Assembly (NCBI RefSeq): GCF_019578655.1
Contig: NC_063264.1
Span: 5,208,001-5,272,000 of the forward strand
DNA from: Ricinus communis
Taxonomy: Eukaryota; Streptophyta; Magnoliopsida; Malpighiales; Euphorbiaceae
Length of the DNA: 64,000 nucleotides
Reading direction: 5' to 3'
Within the stretch, counting starts at the first letter, position 1. Each line of letters opens with the position of its first letter. Below, piece by piece: positions 38,603-48,500 of this stretch. A program made the translations under genes and the position numbers. The notes under the pieces were generated by a model. It saw only the letters and a program-made list of their open reading frames with translations, searched no databases and was not told the DNA's origin.

Positions 38603-39019
38603 TTAAGAACTTAAACCATTCCATGGATAACATAAATCATACTGACGATGGACACTATACATACAAGGACCACTATCTTTTATAATCCAAAGACAATAAT
38701 CATTCCCACATCTATCAGTATCTCTATTCTGTCTGTAAATATCGAACCAGTGAACCTTACCTCCCCATTCCATGCTACATCCAAACTTAGTGGTTCCCCA
38801 AAAATTAGGCCAAAACCTGAACTGAAAAGATCCATTAAAATGGAGTAAATGGACACCTAAATCATCATCTTTTGACTTACAGTGCAGAGTTAGATCCGCC
38901 CCTCCATCCAAACTATTAGTCACACGAACAAGAGTTTTGTGAGATCCCTCAGCACTTAGTGCTGTTGTTATGAGCAGCAGCAGCAGCAGTACACGATCTT
39001 GTCTTGTGAAACTAAACAT
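38603..39019 (-). CDS. S-protein homologue, array member 8
   Basis: Intact 138-residue single-exon ORF. The signal peptide (VLLLLLLITTALSA) ends near residue 25. Landmarks are KTLVRVTNSLDGGADL, HCKSKDDDLG (46-55), FRFWPNFWGTT, CSMEWGG, WFDIYRQNRD, GPCMY and DLCYPW. Cysteines at 47, 81, 104, 109, 119 and 130 keep the six-cysteine pattern of the array. The KTLVRVTN...DGG start is shared with member 9, so these two form a pair distinct from members 2, 3, 6 and 7. Predicted secreted; no function inferable. Confidence 0.92.
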   Translation of the reverse strand: MFSFTRQDRVLLLLLLITTALSAEGSHKTLVRVTNSLDGGADLTLHCKSKDDDLGVHLLHFNGSFQFRFWPNFWGTTKFGCSMEWGGKVHWFDIYRQNRDTDRCGNDYCLWIIKDSGPCMYSVHRQYDLCYPWNGLSS

Positions 39020-39319
39020 GTTTAATTAGCACTACTAGTGTTATTTGAAAATCGGGACAATGGGGTTTCTTTTCTTCTTCTTTTTTCTCCCCTAGTTCGT
39101 GTCATGCGGATTTTATATAGATATCTTGGCTATACATAAAAGGTATTGCAGTCAAATTTTTGCTCTTGCATGGATTGAATATCCAAAATGATCACAAAAT
39201 AAAAGCCTTCATCATGGGCCAGATTCTCATTTAATAGGTGTAGATTCTTTTTTCGTTTTTTACTTTTGTAAAGGATTTGTGCTTATCCACGTACTACTTC
39301 GACACTGGCTTTTGAAAAA

Positions 39320-39545
39320 TTCTAGATTATATTAATTAAATATCCGTATTATAATCGGTAAAGGAATCTTAAAGTACTGTTAAAAATCCTGAAAAATTCT
39401 AGATTATATTAATTAAGATTCTCTACTATAATTCGGTAAAGAAATTTTAGAGCACTTCGAATATTCTATTTTATGAAAACTTCTAGATTATATTAATTAA
39501 AATTCTATACTATAATTCAACGGATGAATTTTAAAGTTACGGGTA
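39320..39545. repeat. Three-copy tandem repeat, about 80-bp unit
   Basis: The string 'ttctagattatattaatta' begins at 39320, 39397 and 39481. Each copy is followed by a related block containing 'tataat' and a 'ggtaaag' or similar sequence. Unit lengths are 77 and 84 bp. It lies in the spacer upstream of member 8, and no coding capacity is seen. Confidence 0.8.
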
Positions 39546-39549
39546 GCAA

Positions 39550-40480
39550 TTTAAGTAGTTTATATACTTTTATATTTTTTTTAATAAATTACATATATAT
39601 TTGAAAATATAAATTCTAAAATTTATTTTGATGAGCATATAAACAAATAAAAAGCATAAAAGAGAATTAGTAAGTGATGGATGAAGGTTTTAACATGAAA
39701 GACCATCAAATTCCTTATAGTATCACCGTTAGTTTTAAAAAGTAAATCATAAAATGTTAAAAGTAGTGTTTCATTTCTTTTTACATTCATAACAGAGTAC
39801 AATAATTCAAATGTATATATATATATGATTATCTCTTAAAAAATGAGATAATTTTATATTTATCAAGAATACAATTAGATTAAATTTCTATTAATTCCAT
39901 ATAATTGCCCGTTGAATTTGCTATTTACAATTCACATTCTATTGAGCCCTTCAGTTATTCAATTTTCTTTTATTTAGACTTATTTCTTAACATGAAATAA
40001 ACTACAAGCCAGGTGATTTTTTAATGGACATCCTCAGAATAAATAATTCTCTAGGGACAGGTTAAGATAAATTGGACAAAGTAATATACTTATCATGTTT
40101 CTCTCCTAATAAGACAAATAAGCCCAATTTTTGTATGTTCTACTGAGATTCAAATTAATGGTCCAAATAGAAGAAACTCAAATTGTTAGATAATACCTTA
40201 TAACTTCGAGCCATTTATCAATGATTTCATATTAACATTTGCAAGCATTTTCCCTTTTTCATTATACATCGATGTTAAAAAAGTGTTCCATTCATAATTT
40301 AAATTGTTAGATAATACCTTAAAATAAAGAAAATTACAAATGAGTTTCTAACTTTAGAACACATATCCAAAACATAAAAAGAGGTTTTCTTTGAATCAGA
40401 GGGATGATCAGCATTGATCCATATATAATACAAAAGCAACAATTATTCTGGAAGCAAGCCATAGTAAACATTAATGGTGT
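39550..40480. other. Spacer between S-protein homologues 8 and 9
   Basis: AT-rich. The string 'aaattgttagataatacctta' occurs twice (about 40180 and 40300), suggesting a small local duplication. No gene seen. Confidence 0.5.
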
Positions 40481-40481
40481 T

Positions 40482-40904
40482 TTACTTATTCCACTCATAA
40501 CATATATTATACTCACCTGAAACACGATCCATCATACAAGGGCCAGTTTGTTTTATTTTCCAAAAACATTCGTTGCACTTAAAATCATCTCTAGCTGCTA
40601 TGTATATATCAAACCACTGAAACTGTCCTGTCCAGTGAAAGCTGCAATAGTACTGTGTAGTCTCCCAAAAGTTAACACGAAAGTGAAACTCAAATGAGCC
40701 TTGTGGATGGAGCAGTTGAGCACCTAAGTCATCATTTCTGGACTTGCAGTGAATGGTCAGATCTAATCCTCCATCCATTTCATTAGTGATGCGTACTAGG
40801 GTTTTTGATGGGCTGAAGCCTGCTTCACCTCTTGTGGTCAACAACGCTAAGAGGATTACAAGATATTGCTTGATGAAAGAACTCATTTCGTTTGGGGTGT
40901 GCAT
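40482..40904 (-). CDS. S-protein homologue, array member 9
   Basis: Intact 140-residue ORF; a second Met at residue 7 is an alternative start and also leaves a full signal peptide (QYLVILLALLTTRGEA). Landmarks are SKTLVRITNEMDGGLDL, HCKSRNDDLG (52-61), FHFRVNFWETT, YYCSFHWTG, WFDIYIAARD, GPCMM and ICYEWNK. Six cysteines (53, 87, 110, 113, 123, 135). It is the last copy of the contiguous array and the closest to member 8 by its N-terminal strand. Predicted secreted protein. Confidence 0.92.
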   Translation of the reverse strand: MHTPNEMSSFIKQYLVILLALLTTRGEAGFSPSKTLVRITNEMDGGLDLTIHCKSRNDDLGAQLLHPQGSFEFHFRVNFWETTQYYCSFHWTGQFQWFDIYIAARDDFKCNECFWKIKQTGPCMMDRVSGEYNICYEWNK

Positions 40905-41427
40905 GTAAGGGTTTGTCCTGTTGAGAATTTATAGGTTATAATAATATGGTTGCTTGTTTGTTGATGGCATTAAAGTTGGCAAAATCTTGATAAGGAATGT
41001 ATGCAAATTCAGCGGATTGTTGCAATATAATGAATTTTGAGTTCATCATTCTTGATTTTCTTTCTTTTGATGATTCTTTACATTTTATTTGACTACATTA
41101 ATTAATTAATGATATTTCATTGACATTCCTTATGCTTTTCTTTTCCCTTTTCAAAATATAAAGTGTGGATTGCATAATTTTAATTAAGCCATTAGAATTG
41201 AGGAAAAGATAAGCAAAGATGGAAAACACAGATTGTAGTACTTTTGAGAAATGGAGGGTAGTGAAGAGTTTGCGGTCTCGTCCGCGAAGAAGATATTGGT
41301 ATTTAGATGCTTAAAATGTTTTTCAAATAAAGTAAAGCCAAATATGAAATAACTAAGCTTTCCAAGTAAGAAAAACGTAATTATAATTAGAAATAGTACC
41401 TAACTTTCAAGTGTATGGGGCAAATTC

Positions 41428-41467
<40 letters not shown>

Positions 41468-42300
41468 CAAGTGAAAATTAATTGTGAACTAATATCTTTT
41501 TAATAATAAAATTAATCGTTAATATAATTAAAATTCATAACGTAATTGTTTAAATTCAATTAAAAATAATATATCTGTAACTAGGATCAATTTCAAAAGG
41601 ATATTTAATTTGCTGCTTTAAAGCGAAAGATATTCTTCTTCAATAGCTATCGATTTGATTTTTTATAGATTTTCCTACTTTGACTTGTGCGTTTCTATTT
41701 TCTAATTGCCTTTTTTATGGCAGAGGCATTTTGGATAGTATCGAATTTGAAAAATAGTTATCATTATAAATGAGATTTCTTTATTTTAAATCAGTCAACC
41801 GATGCTATTGCTGCCTTCCTGGTAAAATGCAATCAAATATGCTTCTCTCGTATATTATATTTTAATAATTTTGTTAAATTGGACAAATGATCTAATCTGG
41901 CATGAATTTTATCTACTTTTTCAGTTATATTTTATGCTTAAAATATATTCATTTTAAACTAATATAAAAAATCTAAAAGCATCTCTAATGTATTTTTTTT
42001 TATATTTTAAAGAGCTATTTAATAAAACAGAATTTCAATAATAAACTCTTTATTCACTAAATAAAATAAATCATTAATTTTACTGAATCACATTTCTTAT
42101 CAATCTCCTTTTTAAGTCTATTATTTTTATTTTGAATATATGTATATGTTTAGTTTTTGTGCGCATGTATCAAAGGCTTTTCATTATTTTGCAATTGCAA
42201 TAGAACCCTCAAGCCATGTGTGTGTGCTTGTAGCCGGAGCAGGGCTTTGAATTGAAGAATAGTGTGGGTGTCCTGTCCAAGAGCGATGACTCTTCTGTTT
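40905..42300. other. Intergenic spacer between the S-protein array and the small-RNA cluster
   Basis: AT-rich spacer with a long TA microsatellite (41429-41464). No protein gene seen. Confidence 0.5.
41429..41464. repeat. (TA)n microsatellite
   Basis: Perfect TA run of about 36 bases. Confidence 0.95.
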
Positions 42301-42314
42301 CACTGGTTTGTAAA

Positions 42315-42325
42315 ATCCCACATTG
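42315..42325 (+). promoter_or_regulatory. Upstream sequence element (USE) of the U2 gene
   Basis: The sequence atcccacattg matches the plant snRNA USE consensus RTCCCACATCG at 10 of 11 positions. It lies about 70 bp upstream of the U2 5' end and 33 bp before the TATA-like box, the spacing of RNA polymerase II-type plant snRNA genes. Confidence 0.88.
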
Positions 42326-42358
42326 TGTAGAGAGCCAGAAAAGAGATAAGCAGGCTGC

Positions 42359-42367
42359 TTATAAAAG
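42359..42367 (+). promoter_or_regulatory. TATA-like box of the U2 gene
   Basis: The sequence ttataaaag is centred about 30 bp upstream of the U2 start, the usual position in plant snRNA genes. Confidence 0.85.
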
Positions 42368-42391
42368 AGAAAGTGAATCACGTTGTTAAGC

Positions 42392-42588
42392 ATACCTTTC
42401 TCGGCCTTTTGGCTAAGATCAAGTGTAGTATCTGTTCTTATCAGTTTAATATCTGATACGTGAGCCATTGGTTCACATGATATTAAATTTATTTTTTGCA
42501 AGGGATGATCTGTTTCGGTAGCTTGCTACTATGATCATCAAGCGTCGCTTGTGTTTTGCACTACTGCACAGGCCTGGCGCGCCCTCCC
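42392..42588 (+). ncRNA. U2: U2 spliceosomal snRNA
   Basis: The transcript begins with ATACCTTTCTCGGCCTTTTG, the hallmark U2 5' end. It continues through the branch-point recognition region (GTGTAGTATCTGTTCTTATC, containing GTAGTA) and the stem-loop II sequence (TTTAATATCTGATA). An Sm-type site (ATTTTTTG near 42490-42500) and the 3' stem-loops ending in TGCACTACTGCACAGGCC...GCGCGCCCTCCCA follow. The length is about 196 nt, normal for plant U2. U2 pairs with the intron branch site in the nucleus. Promoter elements are complete (USE and TATA), and the branch-recognition sequence is unmutated, so it is probably an active gene. The 3' end is placed by length and is uncertain by a few bases. Confidence 0.95.
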
Positions 42589-42599
42589 AGTCCAGTTCC

Positions 42600-43000
42600 T
42601 TAAATTTTATATATATATATTATCTATTGCTTAATTTATTATATTTAAATTGTTTGTGTCATTGTAAATGATAGAGTTAGACTATTTATTTATTGTTATT
42701 AGGGTGTTTGTTATACAAGAGTAAGATAAATCTATCACCGTTTCTTAATGATTTTGTAATAATTGAGTTAATTAATTCTTAGCAATCGTGGACAACTTAT
42801 GTGCAAATTTAGTTCTAAATCTCATTCTCAAATTTGCACTAAGCATTTTACTACCAACTCATGAAATTATGTGGTAAAACTGCGAAATGATAGCAACCTT
42901 TTTGTGAATAGGATGACCAAAAAGACATTCGAACATGTTTTGGACTGCCGTAATTCAAGAGTTATGGAAGCATATTTGGCCTCAAAATGCCATAATAAGT
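42600..43000. other. Spacer between U2 and the first 7SL locus
   Basis: AT-rich at first. From about 42790 onward it belongs to the first unit of the tandem duplication that carries the 7SL loci. The ORFs read here on either strand are not credible genes. Confidence 0.5.
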
Positions 43001-43009
43001 ACTTAGAAT

Positions 43010-43020
43010 GTTCCCACATT
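43010..43020 (+). promoter_or_regulatory. USE-like element of the truncated 7SL copy
   Basis: gttcccacatt matches the core of RTCCCACATCG. A TTTTAAAAT TATA-like box follows 26 bp later (43047), the short spacing of RNA polymerase III-type plant genes. Confidence 0.7.
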
Positions 43021-43073
43021 TTCAAAACACTACTCATTTTTCCTCCTTTTAAAATTACCAAAAACGTATCAAC

Positions 43074-43245
43074 CCAGCTGGGGGCAGTAACGTGGCCTTG
43101 TAACTCAAGTGAGAGCTGTGAGGTGCTGGGACTTTGGGTCTAGCCAATGAGCCGTGTCCAAGTAGCTAACTGCTGGCTTTGCCCAATCCAAGTCGAGAAG
43201 TGGACCTTCAAGTTCGAGCCAAAGCTTGGATCGGTCTACACCTTA
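43074..43245 (+). pseudogene. Truncated SRP (7SL) RNA copy
   Basis: It starts with cagctgggggcagtaacgtgg and runs parallel to the full copy at 44066: same TTGTAACTCAAGTGAG block, same CTAGCCAATGAGYCG block and same GCTGGCTT-GCCCA block. It breaks off just after the position where the full copy reads GGGATTATTCTGCCCC. The SRP54-binding domain IV and the 3' half are missing, so it cannot make a working SRP RNA, although its promoter motifs survive. Confidence 0.8.
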
Positions 43246-43249
43246 CACA

Positions 43250-43800
43250 ATATTTAATTTTGAATTATTATTTTTCAAATTACATCGATATTGTCTAATT
43301 TTAACCAGTAACTTAATTTGGTCAAAATCGTACTCAATTAGTCAAATGGTTGTTTAACAGAAATTCTAACAGAAATGGTTTTTAGTATAAAATAAAAAAA
43401 TAAAAGAATATATCTTTTAAATAGTAGGAGTAATTAGTATAATATAAAAAAACAGAGAAAACAAATAGTAATTACTCCTATATAATATGTATACTATATA
43501 TAAGTATTTTACATCTGTTTTAAAATTTATTTGATTATCGTTTGTAATATTTTTTTTAATTTGATATATATATGTTTTCATACAAAAAACCTTAACCTCA
43601 TCATTTATTGAGATAGAACAAAAAGAAAAAAAGTTGAAGAATGATGATCAATTTAAAAATATGTACATATATATTCTATTTGTATCTTTCTTTTCCTGTT
43701 CTAAACTTGATATCACCTAATTCATAGAATAACGTATTCGAGTATCAATTACAACACTTATACAAACACATTTTTTAAATTTCTAATTGTGAATTTATAG
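43250..43800. other. Spacer between 7SL copies
   Basis: AT-rich sequence between the break of the truncated 7SL and the start of the second duplication unit; no gene seen. Confidence 0.5.
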
Positions 43801-44000
43801 TTACCTTTTACTACTAACATGTGATAAAATTGTGAAAAGAAGGACAAATTTTTTGAAAATAGGATGAACAAAGGGCATTTGAACAGGTTTAGGAACGCGA
43901 TGGGTTTGTTTGATTTCAACTGTTATGAATCATATTTGGCCTCAAGATTTTCCATAATATAGTGCATGCAAAGCACATTGGGGGTTTTATTTTTCAAATG

Positions 44001-44012
44001 CATCCCACATTG
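44001..44012 (+). promoter_or_regulatory. USE of the full-length 7SL gene
   Basis: catcccacattg contains a near-perfect plant USE (RTCCCACATCG). It lies about 60 bp upstream of the RNA start. Confidence 0.85.
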
Positions 44013-44035
44013 CTAAAACACAACTCTCCTTTTCT

Positions 44036-44044
44036 CTTTTTAAG
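44036..44044 (+). promoter_or_regulatory. TATA-like element of the full-length 7SL gene
   Basis: tttttaagc lies about 25 bp after the USE and about 28 bp before the RNA start. The short USE-TATA distance is the plant RNA polymerase III class arrangement, in contrast to 33 bp for U2. The match to TATA is imperfect. Confidence 0.6.
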
Positions 44045-44065
44045 CTTACCGGAAACACACCCAAT

Positions 44066-44372
44066 CAGCTGGGGTCGGTAACGTGGCCTTGTAACTCAAG
44101 TGAGGGCTTTAAGGTGATGGGATGTTGGCTCTAGCCAATGAGTCGGGTTCAATTGGCTAATTGCTGGCTTGCCCAGTCCAAGTCAAGAGTTGGGCCTTGT
44201 AGTCCTAGCGAAAGCTGGGATTATTCTGCCCCTAAAGTGGGAGGGTACTGCGTGAGGCTGGTTTCACAGAGCAGCGTTCACCTCCCGCTCTTGACAGTGG
44301 ATGGATTACAGGCCGGTGCCGTTTGGTCTCAACATGGCTTCATTGGTTGATCTCAATTAGACTATCACCTTT
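44066..44372 (+). ncRNA. 7SL: Signal recognition particle RNA (7SL RNA)
   Basis: About 300 nt, as expected for plant SRP RNA. The 5' Alu domain has the paired loop motifs GGTAAC and TGTAAC. Domain IV, which binds SRP54, is present with ATTATTCTGCC on one side and GGTTTCACAGAGCAGCG with CTCCCG on the other. It is followed by the typical ACAGGCCGGTGCC segment and a 3' end resembling GGTTGATCT. A T-run at 44370-44373 can serve as RNA polymerase III terminator, and longer T-runs follow. SRP RNA is the scaffold of the particle that targets nascent secretory proteins to the ER. The exact 3' end is uncertain (44358 to 44372). The complete promoter and intact domain IV suggest it is functional. Confidence 0.88.
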
Positions 44373-44374
44373 TG

Positions 44375-44381
44375 TTTTTCC

Positions 44382-44412
<31 letters not shown>

Positions 44413-45500
44413 CACCAATTAGACTCTCACTTTTTTTCAAAAAAAGAATTCACTGAGGGCAAATGTATATAACAATAAAAGTGCAGATACAAAATGTGGA
44501 TAAATACGGGCAATCGTAATTTTTTTTATATTTCACGACAATAAATAAAGGGCAAATGTATATACTAATGAAAATACGGATACAAAATGTGAATAAATAT
44601 GGGCAATTGCAAACATAATAAAAGGGTAAAAGGGTAAAATATGAGTTTCTATCTGTTATACTTTCTCAAATTATGTGAAAAGTAACTTACTATAAATATT
44701 TTGTACTTCTTTTGACAAAAAATAAATATTTTATACTTAAACAACAAAATCAATACATATAATCTATTGCGTGACCTCAATTAGATAATTTCTAATTTTA
44801 TTTTTTTTATAAATATTTGTAATGTAATTTATTTTTTGATATATTTTTGAAACTAAATTTTGAACCCTTTTCAAGTTTTGTGAAAAAAATTTATCAAATC
44901 GTAGTTGGAACTCTAAATTCTAAAATAAAATGACAGGACGATCAACCCTTTAATCTGGCGTTCGGAGCGAAAAAGCAAAGTTTTTGCAAACCACTATAGT
45001 GCCTTATATTTAAATAGTAAGAGATATACATATAACTTAAATATTACAATTATTTTCCTTGTATCATTAATTGATGTCAATTAAACTGTCACTGGTTTCT
45101 TTTTTATAATATTTGAAAAGTAATTCATTTATTTTTTATATACACCTATTTATAGTTATTTTATACTTCAAATAGTAAAAGATATTAATATAATTTAAAT
45201 ACTATAATTACTTTATGTTAGTTGACTCAACTAGACCATCACTTTTTTTCTTTCTATATTTGTTTGCGAATTAATTTATTTTTTAATAGACACCTATTAT
45301 ATATGTTTTATATTTAAATAATAAAAGATGTAATTTAAATACTATAGTCGCTCTATGTATCACTCTCTAATAATCGGCCAGCGTGGACCACTAGATCAAG
45401 GCTACTCTTATTCGGGCTCCAAAGTGCAAACCCTGCTGGTTTCGGAGGCGGGAACGCGAGCCATTATCAGACCGCAGCGCGCAAATCAAAAATCACGACC
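44375..45500. repeat. Degenerate tandem repeats between 7SL and the FLIP-like gene
   Basis: Two kinds of local repeat are visible. First, a pair of about 65-bp copies starting 'gggcaaatgtatata' at 44457 and 44550 (offset 93). Second, roughly 150-bp units with a common end 'aatttaaatactat' or 'aacttaaatattac' at 45033, 45192 and 45332, each unit also carrying a 'tcaattaga' or 'tcaactaga...tcac' block. The array stops directly before the FLIP-like promoter and 5' leader (about 45360-45532), which is clearly less AT-rich. Confidence 0.6.
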
Positions 45501-45532
45501 GGAGCATAGAGCAAAACACAATCAGTTCGAAA

Positions 45533-48500
45533 ATGGAGAGACACAGCTCCAACAACGATTTCCACACTCTACTAGAAGCCATCAAATCTTCAGATGTAAG
45601 TTCCTTCAATTATTATTGCCGTTGAGTAGTACTTAAAATTATATAGTTTTGCATTTTGTTCCCAGTGATTAGTACTTGTAATTCCTTTTCTATTTTTCAG
45701 GTTGTAGAGAGCCGAGTTCAGTTGCTTGTTAAACTCACCGAGTTAGATTTACCCGAGAAATCTGACGCGGCATTACTTGCTGAATCTCTCGCAGTATCCT
45801 AACCCATATCATGTTTGTCCTTCGATATACACAATTTGACCTAAATCTTGTAATATCGGTGCTGTTTGATGAAATGCCACGTGTCTTGCCTTGACAATAA
45901 GCTAGAAACTTTGGGAAGATTTCACTTGTTTGGATGTTTCACAGTGTTTGCTAAACAAGGCGATAGTAGAGGTGGCTGCAAAATATGTAAATTTAGACTT
46001 ATCAGCATGTTTACTACAATTTCTTGAACTTGGGATAAAGGTTGTTATTATTGTTATAATCTCTTCCGTAATTTACTTTATGTGCGTCCTGATTGAGTTA
46101 AATTAACCTTAATGAGAGACTGCACATTTGTTAGGCAAGCGTATGGTGTGGAAAGCATTTGAAAATGACTGTTATGTCCAATGCAGACTCTCAAGAAGAA
46201 GAACATTCCAACATTTTTTTTCAGGTGTATAATAATTTAATAGTCGGTTTAAATTCAGTTCTTAATGCGTTTTGTTAGTTTTAATCCAACGTTTATTTAT
46301 TTTTATGATTTTATAGAAAGTGCATGAAATGTCAATCTCACATTATAATCAATAAGATGCGCGCTGTAACTTCACATGCAGTTCTTCTTTATATGCGTGC
46401 CAGTCCATTTAGGGTTACTGCAGGCGTGAATTTATACTTGTAGTCTTTTGCTTAACTAAGTCTCTCTTTTAGTTGTTCATTTCAAGTTCTCCCACGATGA
46501 GCATTCTTTATTCACACTTTAGACTTTTTATCTTTTTGATTTATGAATTGATCTGTAGTTTTTGCTTCCAATAAAAGCAAACACTTACCACCTTTAACCA
46601 TGACCCTTTGAATTTTTTCAAGATTTTTGATGCTTACAGCAATCAATTTGCTAAATTAATTAAATTATCACCTGGTCTATAGATGTTATTTGCTTGCTTT
46701 ATTATAAATTTCTTTTAACAAACATTAACCTTTTTGCAGGTTCTTTTAGATTTCTTAAGCCTCTCTGCCACTAGCATGATAGCTTTGACCAGATACCCTG
46801 TCATGACTGACAATGATTCTGCAGTAATTGTTGAAAGATTCATATTGGAACAGCTAAATTTGACAAGGGATGTAGTATCAGAGGCTAAGGTAGCTGCTTG
46901 TTGCTTTTTGTTTCAATGCTTTTCATCCTTGGATCATGGAATTTGTGAAGGCTGAGCTGGTTGAATACCTATTTGAATAAAAAGAAAATCACATACATAT
47001 TGCTAGATTAACTTCATTCAGAGCATCTTTTATGTGCTAGGAAAATATATATTATAAAAAGCTAAAATTATATATGTATTTGAGCTTGCAGGAAATATAA
47101 ATTTCAGCTTTAAATAATCACGCCATTTAACAATAAGTTTTCTGCTCTTTGTTTGCCTAAAAAATTAAACATTTATCCATTTCTAAGGTTCTGTTTTCCC
47201 TGTTACAAACAGAGAATCAGTTGTGGCACAGAAGTACTGAAGGCTGCACAGATGGTGATTGATGCTGTGATGAGATTATGCAAGGAGTATTTCCTAGCTG
47301 TGAATTGGGATCCCTGTGATGCAAGATTTGAGAAGGAAGAGAGTAGCGTAGACCAGAAAGTGGTCAATAGTAGGAATCATGTTATAAATATAACAAAATG
47401 CACCATAGAGAAATTGTATAAACTGGGCATCCTTGCAGCAAATGATGGTGGAAATCTGGTAACCGTTCTCAATGTATCATGGAAAGGTGTGGTTACTTTG
47501 CTTCAGCAAGGCAAGGAAGTGCTAACCGAGGGGGTAAGCGTGCAAGATATTATTGTAACCCTAATTTCACTTGTCAATGAACCTCTTAAGTGTGCAGCCG
47601 TGGCTTGGTCTTCTTTGGAGGAAACCATTTCCATGACTGAAGCTAGAAGGATATTTCTTCCAGCCAAGTTTTATCTTATTAATGCAGTAAAAATATCCTC
47701 TTTCTATCCATGCCAAGCATATCTCGTATACAGGGAGGTGTCACACTGTGTCCTAATGATTTCAACCTTCAGGATTTTATTGAGCTTTCAGAAGCTTTTG
47801 AATACTGCCAGTGAAGTGTTCTCAGAACTTTTAGAGAAGACGTCCATCGATTTGCTTACTTCTTTACTGAATTCAACTGAAGTAAACCAGGAGCAGAAGC
47901 TTGAACTTTTGGACTGGATATTCGCTGATGAATGCTGCTCAAATTCTTTCCATGGCGATTTAAGTAGTTTTTATCACTTAAATTCCATGGTTGAAATCTT
48001 TTCTGTAAGTTCTGAATCTATACCTCAAGAGAGACTATTGCTGCTAGGTCGGATTGCATTATTTCATACTTTACTAAGGTATTCTATTTATGTTGAAGAA
48101 GATGTCCGGAACAAACTAACAAGAAAACTTGGGTGGCTTTTGGATATATTAGTTGATGAAGAGGTGTATTCTTCGTTTCTTGATTTGCAAATTCTAGTAT
48201 CATATGGCTGTGGGAAAACAATTGAACTGGTTTGGCAGCCTATTTTTTCTTCCCTTTTGGATGCTTTAAAAACCTTCATGATTTTGGTGTCTTCAAGTTC
48301 CGGTTGGGTGGAGATGGAGGCTTTTCTGCTTGAGAATCTTTTCCATCCACATTTTCTGTGCTGGGAGATGATAAGGGAACTTTGGTGCTTTTGGTCGCGT
48401 CATGCTGAATCTGACATGGTAAATGGCATTCTTGATAAGTTTCTCTCTTTAATGAAGCTACTAGCATCTCCAGAATCTGTTCTTATTCATGCTTCTCCTC

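Larger units (their letters stand above)
42846..44370 (+). repeat. Tandem duplication of about 0.96-0.99 kb containing the SRP RNA loci
   Basis: Unit 1 (from 42846, 'ttttactaccaac') and unit 2 (from 43806, 'ttttactactaac') are colinear. Both continue through 'ataggatga.caaa', 'catttgaaca' or its variant, 'catatttggcctca', a CCCACATT promoter element and the 5' half of 7SL RNA. The offset is 960 bp at the start and about 991 bp at the 7SL start, so small indels have built up. Only unit 2 keeps a full 7SL RNA. Confidence 0.8.

Noticed and set aside
28775..40904. CRISPR-like or satellite array
   Set aside because: The repeating units are protein-coding genes with diverged spacers, not short direct repeats.
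42184..42501. Minus-strand ORF overlapping U2 snRNA
   Set aside because: The sequence is explained by the U2 gene and its promoter on the plus strand.
44138..44350. Plus-strand 70-residue ORF
   Set aside because: It is a translation of the 7SL RNA; the conserved features are RNA motifs.
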